Below are positions 1-6,213 of a stretch of DNA of 33,158 nucleotides, in pieces (within the stretch, counting starts at the first letter, position 1; each line of letters begins with the position of its first letter). The stretch lies in IMG/VR virus record IMGVR_UViG_3300028197_000079, positions 1 to 33,158 of that record. One strand, 5' to 3'. The notes below the pieces were generated by a model that was not told the DNA's origin, did no database searches, and saw only the letters and a program-made list of their open reading frames with translations. The position numbers and the translations under genes are program-made. Origin of the DNA: a virus.

Positions 1-1179
1 AACTCAGTTGATTCAGACCAATATGTAGATGATTCTATTGACACTGCACATTATGCAGCTGGCTCAGTAGACGCTACAGCACTTGCTTCTAATGCAGTTA
101 CCAACGCTAAACTGGCAGATAATGCAGTTGATACTGCAGAAATTGCAGCAAGTGCAGTTGAAACGGCCAAGATAAATGATGATGCTGTAACTTATGCTAA
201 AATGCAAAATCTTGGAACGGCAAATAGAGTATTAGGAGCTACTTCAACAGGAGCAATTGGTGAAGTACAAGTAGTTACGGCAATGATAGCTAATGATGCA
301 ATAGAAGAAGAACAAATAGGTGATGGAGAAGTAAAAACAGCAGCTATAGCAGATGATGCTGTAGACGCAGATAAATTAGCTGCAAATGCCGTTGTAAATG
401 CTTCAATAGCATCAAATGCTGCAATAGCCCATTCAAAATTAGCAGCACTTGCCTCAACTAAAATATTAGTAGGAAATGGTTCAAATGTAGCTACTGAGGT
501 AGTAGTATCTGGTGATGCAACTTTAGCTAATAATGGCGCTTTAAGCCTAGCAGCTGCACAAACAAACGTAAATTCTATCCTTGCTACAGACCTAGTTTTA
601 GGAGAAGACAGTCAAACAAAAATTGATTTTGAAACAGCCAATGAAATTCATTTTTACGCAAATAATGTTGAACAAGTTTATGTTGCAGACAATATATTTG
701 GACCACAGTCCGATAGTGATGTAGACTTAGGATCTAATGGTGTTAGATGGAAAGATGCTTTTGTTGATAGTCTAACAGTTACTGGAGATATAGCCGCAGC
801 AAATGCAGTATTCTCTGGAAATCTTACTGTACAAGGAGACTTAACATCTATCCAAACAGCAACACTAAATGTTGAAGATAAAATGATTGTTCTAGCTTCT
901 GGATCTACATCTGAAGCAGATTCAGGACTTATTGTACAATCTACTGCAACAGCCGGACACGGTTTTGGTTATGACGCAAGTTTAGGAAGATGGATTGTAG
1001 AATCAGGATCCCTAATAAATGCAACTGCATGGGGAGCTAAAGGAGCTACTGAATATGTAGCAATAGTTTCAGCATCAGCTGCAGCTCCATCAGCCGCACC
1101 ATTTTATGGAGGAACCTCTACTGGTCATGGAAACTTTGCTGTAGATACTGCTAAAGGTGATTTATGGATATATGCATAA
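1..1179 (+). CDS. Tail-fibre-type structural protein, 5' truncated by window edge
   Basis: The frame is open from base 1 to the TAA at 1177-1179, so the beginning of the gene lies outside the window; the ATG at 202 is internal. The first ~130 residues are a degenerate repeat built on D-x-AV / I-A-x-x-AV units (NAV, DNAV, DDAV), then a segment with DLGSNGVRWKDAF, then a Gly/Ser/Ala/Thr-rich C-terminus ending in LWIYA. Such repeats are typical of fibrous virion proteins. A gap-free homologous module occurs in the next large gene (2846-3438). Likely a tail fibre or fibre-like virion protein; the receptor is unknown. Followed by a 66-base gap before a small gene. Confidence 0.7.
   Translation, partial: NSVDSDQYVDDSIDTAHYAAGSVDATALASNAVTNAKLADNAVDTAEIAASAVETAKINDDAVTYAKMQNLGTANRVLGATSTGAIGEVQVVTAMIANDAIEEEQIGDGEVKTAAIADDAVDADKLAANAVVNASIASNAAIAHSKLAALASTKILVGNGSNVATEVVVSGDATLANNGALSLAAAQTNVNSILATDLVLGEDSQTKIDFETANEIHFYANNVEQVYVADNIFGPQSDSDVDLGSNGVRWKDAFVDSLTVTGDIAAANAVFSGNLTVQGDLTSIQTATLNVEDKMIVLASGSTSEADSGLIVQSTATAGHGFGYDASLGRWIVESGSLINATAWGAKGATEYVAIVSASAAAPSAAPFYGGTSTGHGNFAVDTAKGDLWIYA
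178..770 (+). repeat. Tail-fibre module, copy 1 (paired with 2846-3438)
   Basis: This coding segment aligns without gaps to 2846-3438 at a constant offset of 2668 bases. Protein identity is high while many third positions differ, but two patches are identical at DNA level: 619-674 with 3287-3342 (56 bases) and 469-504 with 3137-3172 (36 bases). The pattern suggests an old duplication with patches refreshed by recombination. Confidence 0.85.
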
Positions 1180-1245
1180 AAAACTATCTATTTATTTTTT
1201 CATGTTAAATATTTTTATTATATTATATTAAACAGCGAGAAAACA

Positions 1246-1458
1246 ATGGGACTTATAGACAAATTATCAGGTAAAAAAAGCAAACGAACACTAACCACCA
1301 AATCAACAACGTTAGACAATGCAAGGCGAAGTGATTTAACAAAGGAAGAGGTTAATATAGTTTTGCAATTAATACGAAGCTCTAACTTTAACGGAGATCT
1401 AATAGAACCGTTATATAAGTTAACGGTTAAATTACAAAAAATGTATGAGAGGTTATAA
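1246..1458 (+). CDS. Small hypothetical protein, 70 aa
   Basis: Unrecognised. A basic N-terminus (MGLIDKLSGKKSKR) precedes a predicted helical, charged C-terminal half (LTKEEVNIVLQLI...LYKLTVKLQKMYERL). There is no membrane segment or signal peptide. Its TAA shares one base with the ATG of the next small gene (1458), so the two are probably translationally coupled. The upstream GCGAGAA is only a weak ribosome site. It lies between two tail-fibre genes, so a structural or fibre-assembly role is possible but not shown. Confidence 0.6.
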   Translation: MGLIDKLSGKKSKRTLTTKSTTLDNARRSDLTKEEVNIVLQLIRSSNFNGDLIEPLYKLTVKLQKMYERL

Positions 1459-1640
1459 TGATGAATCTTAATTTTAACGAATTAAATTTTATAAAGCAGT
1501 CAGTAGACTCAATAACAATAAAGGGATCAGATGCCATTTTTGTTGCGTCAGTCTACTCTAAATTAAATAAGGAACTGGAAAAAGAATCAAAAAAACTTGC
1601 AGCTCAACAGGCCTTAATTAATCAACAACAAACTAAATAG
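1458..1640 (+). CDS. Small hypothetical protein, 60 aa, helical
   Basis: Starts MMNLNFNELNFIKQSVDSI; initiation could be at the first ATG (1458) or the adjacent second one (1461). The middle (IKGSDAIFVASVYSKL) looks compact, and the C-terminus is a Lys/Glu/Gln-rich helix (KELEKESKKLAAQQALINQQQ) suggestive of a coiled coil. It overlaps the preceding gene by one base. No motif allows a functional call; the position suggests a small partner of the fibre proteins. Confidence 0.6.
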   Translation: MMNLNFNELNFIKQSVDSITIKGSDAIFVASVYSKLNKELEKESKKLAAQQALINQQQTK

Positions 1641-1656
1641 TTTTATTACTTTTTTA

Positions 1657-1664
1657 TATTTATT
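1657..1664 (+). promoter_or_regulatory. Late-box-like AT motif (one mismatch) before fibre gene
   Basis: Core TATTTATT in a longer TATA-rich tract (1655-1675). It is a one-mismatch version of the TATTTATA box found before most gene blocks here. It lies about 80 bases upstream of the ATG at 1745, leaving a long leader that contains hairpins. Confidence 0.45.
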
Positions 1665-1688
1665 ATATATATAAAATAATAATTATTG

Positions 1689-1735
1689 GCCCTTCGGGGA
1701 AGTGGGCAGACTAATCTGTAACCAACCGTAATTGG
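1689..1735 (+). promoter_or_regulatory. Structured 5' leader: three short hairpins, the last covering the ribosome site
   Basis: Three consecutive potential stem-loops: GCCC(1689-1692)/GGGC(1704-1707), enclosing an alternative CCC-TTCG-GGG tetraloop hairpin; CAGA-CTAA-TCTG (1707-1718); and CCAA(1722-1725)/TTGG(1732-1735). The last overlaps the start of the GGAG ribosome-binding site at 1734-1737. The leader could stabilise the mRNA or modulate translation; no known riboswitch class is recognised. Confidence 0.4.
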
Positions 1736-1744
1736 AGATAAAAT

Positions 1745-4333
1745 ATGCCAGCATGGAAAAAAGTAGCACTTAGTGGCTCCAGCACCGCCTTTCACCACAT
1801 AACAGCTAGTGGAAATATAAGTACATCTTGTGAAGCAACAATGTCTACAGGTCTTTTAGATCTATGCGGACCTCTACAAATAGGACCTGGTGGAATCATG
1901 CGAGATCCTGCAGGAAATAATGTAATAGTAATAGGAACAAACACTGTAGGAATGACTGCTGCAACTGTAACTAATGCACTTACGGTTGGAGGTGGATTTG
2001 GATCTACAGGAACTACAATCTCAACTACAGGTGCAATATCTACAAATGGTGCACTAACATGTAGTACTGGAAACTTTCCCTTCATAACTGTAAAAGGCCA
2101 AGGTGGTGTTGCAATTATTTTAGGTAATGGTGCAAACTTTATTAGTGATGAAGGTGTACTAATATCTAAAAGAGCTGATGAAGATGACGCAGATACAGAT
2201 GTAAAGTCAACCAAATTTACAAAAGCAGATGATACAGAGGCAGGATTTATTGCATTTAATGAATCTGAATTAAAGGTTAAGGAGCATCACCTTCTTACAA
2301 ACATGAACAAAGACCTTGCTGTTAAAAGGAACTATAGAATTCAAGTAGGTGGTTCTGCAGATGGAGATGTCATCTTCGACCTTGCGGTTGACCAAGCAGA
2401 AGTAAAAGCCCCACTTACAGCATCAGGTATAATTAGTGCATCAAAAGGTATTATCGGAGAGCTTACAGGTACAGCTTCATTTGTTACTAGTATTGCAGGA
2501 GCAGGAATGACAGCTGGAAAATTCGTAATCGGTGATGTATCTAATAAAACTGCAGAAGTAAATATGTCCGGCGATGCTGCAATGAATGGTGCAGGAGCAG
2601 TTACTATTCAACCAGACGCAGTAACATATGCCAAAATGCAAAATCTTGGTACTGCCAATAGAGTTCTTGGTTCTACATCAACTGGAGTTATTGGTGAAGT
2701 ACAGATAGTTACTGCTATGATAGCTAATGATGCAGTAACTGCAGATCATATAGGTAATGATGTCATTAATTCAGAACATTATGCCGCAACAAGTATTGAT
2801 AATGAGCATCTAGCAAATAATGCCGTAGGAACAGATGAGATAGCCGATGATGCAGTTACATATGCCAAAATGCAAAATCTTGGTACTGCTAATAGAGTTC
2901 TTGGTGCAACATCAACAGGAGCTATTGGAGAAACTCAAGTAGTTACTGCAATGATTGCAAATGATGCGATAGAAGAAGAGCAAATAGGTGCAGGAGAGGT
3001 TAAAACAGCAGCCCTTGCTGATGATGCCGTTGACGCAGACAAATTAGCTGCAAATGCCGTAGTAAATGCATCTATAGCAGCAAATGCAGCAATAGCCCAT
3101 TCAAAACTTGCAGCACTTGCCTCAACTAAAGTATTGGTAGGAAATGGTTCAAATGTAGCTACTGAGGTAGTATTATCTGGTGATGTAACAATGGATAATG
3201 CAGGAGCCGTAACCCTTGCCGCAGCACAAACAAATGTCACATCTTTATTAGCTACAGATATTAAGATTGGTGAAGATGACCAAACCAAAATTGATTTTGA
3301 AACAGCCAATGAAATTCATTTTTACGCAAATAATGTTGAACAGGTATATTTAGGAGATAATATATTTGGACCACAAACTGATAGCGATGTAGATTTAGGA
3401 GCTGATGGTGTTAGATGGAAAGACGCTTATGTAGATACAATTACAACAACTGGTGATGCTACTATATCTGGTGATGTTTTAGTTGGTAGTACTGGTAAAA
3501 TAGCAAACGCAGGCCAGGCAACTACTCACATTCAATTTAACACAGGTCAGATGTTGTTTGATTGTGCTGGCATTGAAATGATGCGAATGACTAATACTTC
3601 TGGTGTTGTATTTAATCTTGGTGGAGCAGCTGCTGCAGACTTTACTATAGAAGGTGATTCGGATGCAGGACTATTCTTTGTAGACTCAGGAGCTGATAAG
3701 ATATCTATAGGAACAGTAACAGTAGGCAATTCATTACTAACTGTCGATGGTGATGCATCACTTACACATTTAACCGCTTCAACAAATATAAGTGCTAGTG
3801 GTTATATTCAATCATCAGAAATTTTAGGAGCAGGATCAGGTACTACACAATTAAATGTACAAGGTCAAATAACCGCATCTGGTACTATTAGTGCAAGTGG
3901 AGCTATATCTGGACCAGCAGGATATAGAATATTTTCAAAAACAGGTACTACAGATGGAGAAGGTCAAGGAGATATTTGCTACTTTGGTACAACAACTTCA
4001 ATGACCGCAGGTGCAATATATCATTGGAATTCAAGTGGAGCATGGGAACTAGCCGATGCAGATGATAATACTAAGTGCGATGGATTATTAGGTGTAGCTT
4101 TAGGAGCTGCTTCGGCTGTTAATGGTGTATTATTGAGAGGAACTGTCACTCTAGACCACGATCCTGGTGCTGTAGGCGATGTAATATACTTAACAACAAC
4201 TGCAGGAGATGCAAGTGCAACAGCCCCATCAGGAAATGGAAATATAGTTAGAGTTTTAGGTTATTGCTTAGATGCCAGTAATGGACAGATTTGGTTTGAC
4301 CCAGATAAAACATTTGTAGAGGTGACTGCGTAA
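1745..4333 (+). CDS. Large tail-fibre-type protein, 862 aa
   Basis: Starts MPAWKKVALSGSS after GGAG at 1734. Residues ~15-80 are rich in ITASGNIST / TTGAISTNGALT-type repeats as in fibrous phage proteins. A central region carries two copies of the AVTYAKMQNLGTANRVLG block (from 2615 and 2849) and the long module shared with the upstream fibre gene. The last ~140 residues (GDICYFGTTTSMTAGAIYHW...GDVIYLTTTAGDASAT...) form a Gly/Thr-rich beta domain of the kind found at fibre C-termini. The TAA shares its last base with the next ATG (TAATG), so it is coupled to the LamG-like gene. Role inferred: tail fibre or fibre-associated virion protein; no lytic or catalytic motif was seen. Confidence 0.7.
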   Translation: MPAWKKVALSGSSTAFHHITASGNISTSCEATMSTGLLDLCGPLQIGPGGIMRDPAGNNVIVIGTNTVGMTAATVTNALTVGGGFGSTGTTISTTGAISTNGALTCSTGNFPFITVKGQGGVAIILGNGANFISDEGVLISKRADEDDADTDVKSTKFTKADDTEAGFIAFNESELKVKEHHLLTNMNKDLAVKRNYRIQVGGSADGDVIFDLAVDQAEVKAPLTASGIISASKGIIGELTGTASFVTSIAGAGMTAGKFVIGDVSNKTAEVNMSGDAAMNGAGAVTIQPDAVTYAKMQNLGTANRVLGSTSTGVIGEVQIVTAMIANDAVTADHIGNDVINSEHYAATSIDNEHLANNAVGTDEIADDAVTYAKMQNLGTANRVLGATSTGAIGETQVVTAMIANDAIEEEQIGAGEVKTAALADDAVDADKLAANAVVNASIAANAAIAHSKLAALASTKVLVGNGSNVATEVVLSGDVTMDNAGAVTLAAAQTNVTSLLATDIKIGEDDQTKIDFETANEIHFYANNVEQVYLGDNIFGPQTDSDVDLGADGVRWKDAYVDTITTTGDATISGDVLVGSTGKIANAGQATTHIQFNTGQMLFDCAGIEMMRMTNTSGVVFNLGGAAAADFTIEGDSDAGLFFVDSGADKISIGTVTVGNSLLTVDGDASLTHLTASTNISASGYIQSSEILGAGSGTTQLNVQGQITASGTISASGAISGPAGYRIFSKTGTTDGEGQGDICYFGTTTSMTAGAIYHWNSSGAWELADADDNTKCDGLLGVALGAASAVNGVLLRGTVTLDHDPGAVGDVIYLTTTAGDASATAPSGNGNIVRVLGYCLDASNGQIWFDPDKTFVEVTA
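2615..2947 (+). repeat. Internal tandem-like repeat in fibre gene, period 234 bases
   Basis: The block encoding AVTYAKMQNLGTANRVLG followed by an STG-x-IGE segment appears twice, beginning near 2615 and 2849 (shared word AAAATGCAAAATCTTGG at 2633 and 2867). The same word occurs at 199 in the upstream gene. Protein similarity is high, and the repeats can expand or contract by recombination. Confidence 0.8.
2846..3438 (+). repeat. Tail-fibre module, copy 2 (paired with 178-770)
   Basis: Second copy of the fibre module in the 862-aa gene, collinear and gap-free with 178-770. The downstream sequences of the two genes diverge completely, so the module is a shared stalk with different C-terminal domains. 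Confidence 0.85.
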
Positions 4334-5373
4334 TGGCTATAGGTAAAATATCCGCACTCGCAATAGCATCAGTTAACAAGGTATCTGCACTAGCAAAAGC
4401 ATCTATTGCAAAGGTAAACGAGGTAGTTAATCAATTATTTTCAAATACTAAAGCCCTAACACACGGGTTTACAGAAACAACAGGTGGATATTCTACAAAT
4501 AAGGGAGATTCAGTAATTGCAGGTAATAGAAGTAATTCTGGTGGAGCTGATTTACCAACATCTTTTAATTTTACTCAAGACACAGCATGGTCAGTTAATT
4601 TTTGGGTAAGAGTAGGATGGAATTCTTCACTAAATACAAATATACATTTAATGTGCATTAACAAGGAAAACGACGCAGGTACACATGACTATTTTAGAAT
4701 TTATTATAATGAATCAAACAATAGATTATATGCACAATATGGAGATAAAGAAGACGGAGTTACCCATACATATAAGCAAAACTTTTGGTTATTTCATTCA
4801 CCTAGTGGAAACTATAATACAGCAAGAGTAGCAGCAGGCTTACATACTGGAGGTGGAACAGGTGGAGCTTCTACTTATTGGAGTGCAACTAATAGAGGTA
4901 ATGTTGGAGATGATAATTTTACAATGATAACAGTTACAAAAGGAGCAAGTAATTCAGCAGCAAGTTCTAATCTAAAAGCTTATTGGAATGCAACAGACCT
5001 GGGAGTAGGTTTCTATTCAAGTGGTCAATCTTCTGGAACAGTTTCAATGGATGCCTCTCAAATAAGACAAATGATTGTTGGTGGAAATCTAAATGTAGGT
5101 AGAAAAAAGATGGGTAATAGTTCAGCAACACTGTATAATGATTTTGCCTGGTGGGACGCAGAATTAGATGCTGATGCAGTTACGGCAATATATAATAGTG
5201 GTGCACCAATGGATTTAACTAGTGATTCTGGTAACTATGATAATAGTTCAGATCTTATAGGTTATTGGCAATGGGAAGATACAGTTGGTGGTGGAGTAGG
5301 TGCTTCAACTGTGCCTGGAAGTGGAGTAGCAGACATGTATATTAATGGCGATTCAGATATAGTGGAATTTTAA
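4333..5373 (+). CDS. LamG/concanavalin-like adhesin, 346 aa
   Basis: The N-terminus (to ~35) is an 11-residue-type repeat, KISALAIASVN / KVSALAKASIA / KVNEV, also common at the start of marine phage fibre proteins. Residues ~75-300 have the pattern of a laminin-G/concanavalin A-like jelly roll: AWSVNFWVRV, FRIYYNESNNRLYAQYG, FTMITVTKG, NLKAYWNATDLG, LNVGRKK and DFAWWDAELDADAVTAIYNSG. These folds commonly bind carbohydrates, so receptor or surface-glycan binding is the likely role; binding residues cannot be assigned by eye. It is coupled by TAATG to the upstream fibre gene. The family call is fairly secure; the ligand is unknown. Confidence 0.7.
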   Translation: MAIGKISALAIASVNKVSALAKASIAKVNEVVNQLFSNTKALTHGFTETTGGYSTNKGDSVIAGNRSNSGGADLPTSFNFTQDTAWSVNFWVRVGWNSSLNTNIHLMCINKENDAGTHDYFRIYYNESNNRLYAQYGDKEDGVTHTYKQNFWLFHSPSGNYNTARVAAGLHTGGGTGGASTYWSATNRGNVGDDNFTMITVTKGASNSAASSNLKAYWNATDLGVGFYSSGQSSGTVSMDASQIRQMIVGGNLNVGRKKMGNSSATLYNDFAWWDAELDADAVTAIYNSGAPMDLTSDSGNYDNSSDLIGYWQWEDTVGGGVGASTVPGSGVADMYINGDSDIVEF

Positions 5374-5375
5374 TT

Positions 5376-5621
5376 ATGAAGTATTATATTATAACATATT
5401 CAGTTTGGGAATCTTTAACAAAAGATAATGTATCATTTAGAAAGTATAATTCAGACAGATCTCAAGTTGCTATTGCAACAACAGATACAGTTTCAAATAA
5501 TGTATCTTCATATGATACGGCAGCTAAACTTGCAGAAGCAGTAGACTTAATTGAAGAATTTAACGGATTAGAAGAATGGGAAATATATGAGATACTATAT
5601 TACCAAGAAATAGACGACTAA
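5376..5621 (+). CDS. Small acidic hypothetical protein, 81 aa
   Basis: Begins MKYYIITYSVWESL and ends in an acidic helix (EEFNGLEEWEIYEILYYQEIDD). No cysteines, signal peptide or membrane segment. It starts two bases after the adhesin stop and ends one base before the next gene, so it sits in one transcript with the fibre genes. It may be a chaperone or a small virion component, but nothing in the sequence decides this. Confidence 0.6.
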   Translation: MKYYIITYSVWESLTKDNVSFRKYNSDRSQVAIATTDTVSNNVSSYDTAAKLAEAVDLIEEFNGLEEWEIYEILYYQEIDD

Positions 5622-5622
5622 T

Positions 5623-6174
5623 ATGCCAGACATAACCATTACAGTAAACGCATTATCAGGTGATACAGGATTCGATGTCAATCCAACAACAGTCTTAGAT
5701 CGTGCATCTGACGGTCAAACAACTACCACTTTTCAAAACAACCAAAGTAATCAAACTCTTAACTTTAGTCTGGAAGGTACAAGCGATCATGCAGTTCTTG
5801 CAAATGCAAGTGCAATAACAAGTGTAACAGTCATTATCACATTCGCAGCTGGAGGTAAAGGTGCGGCACAGTTTACTGCAAACCTAACTGATGGAGAGTC
5901 AGAGCCTTCGGTTCTACAAGCAGATAATATGACAAATGGTACAGCCACTCAAACTGCTACGGAAGGTACTACATATGCTCCTGGAGGTGGAATTACTGCC
6001 ACAGAACTTAATGCTATGAAAATTAGTTTAGTAGGAACTGGCGGAGCTGTTAATGTAATGTCTGTAGTAAAAGCAAGTGTAAACTACACAGCAGGCGCGT
6101 ATTCAACATCACACAATTTAGTAACAATGAGTTCAGGGCAAATAGCTATGACACAAGGAATCATCACAATATAG
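5623..6174 (+). CDS. Beta-rich probable virion protein, 183 aa
   Basis: A Thr/Asn/Ala/Gly-rich protein with alternating beta-type segments (ITITVNALSG, QTLNFSLEG, AITSVTVIITFAAGG, NVMSVVKASVNYTAG), no charged coiled coil and no cysteines. Composition and position at the end of the fibre operon suggest a virion surface or fibre-tip component. No specific family is recognised. It starts directly behind the previous stop, and a 39-base gap with a late-box motif follows. Confidence 0.55.
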   Translation: MPDITITVNALSGDTGFDVNPTTVLDRASDGQTTTTFQNNQSNQTLNFSLEGTSDHAVLANASAITSVTVIITFAAGGKGAAQFTANLTDGESEPSVLQADNMTNGTATQTATEGTTYAPGGGITATELNAMKISLVGTGGAVNVMSVVKASVNYTAGAYSTSHNLVTMSSGQIAMTQGIITI

Positions 6175-6198
6175 TTGTCCTATTAAGGGTGAGTACTA

Positions 6199-6206
6199 TA
6201 TTTATA
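6199..6206 (+). promoter_or_regulatory. Late-box-like motif TATTTATA abutting the start at 6214
   Basis: Exact TATTTATA core within TATATTTATATAAT. Only seven bases separate the core from the ATG at 6214, so a transcript starting at a normal distance from a -10 box would have almost no leader. Confidence 0.5.
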
Positions 6207-6213
6207 TAATATT

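Noticed and set aside
202-1179. Fibre gene beginning at ATG 202
   Set aside because: The same frame is open without a stop back to base 1 and has the same repeat type, so this ATG is internal to a truncated gene.
1792-2214. Minus-strand frame of 140 aa within the fibre gene
   Set aside because: Antisense shadow of a repetitive Gly/Thr/Ala-rich gene; no promoter or ribosome site.
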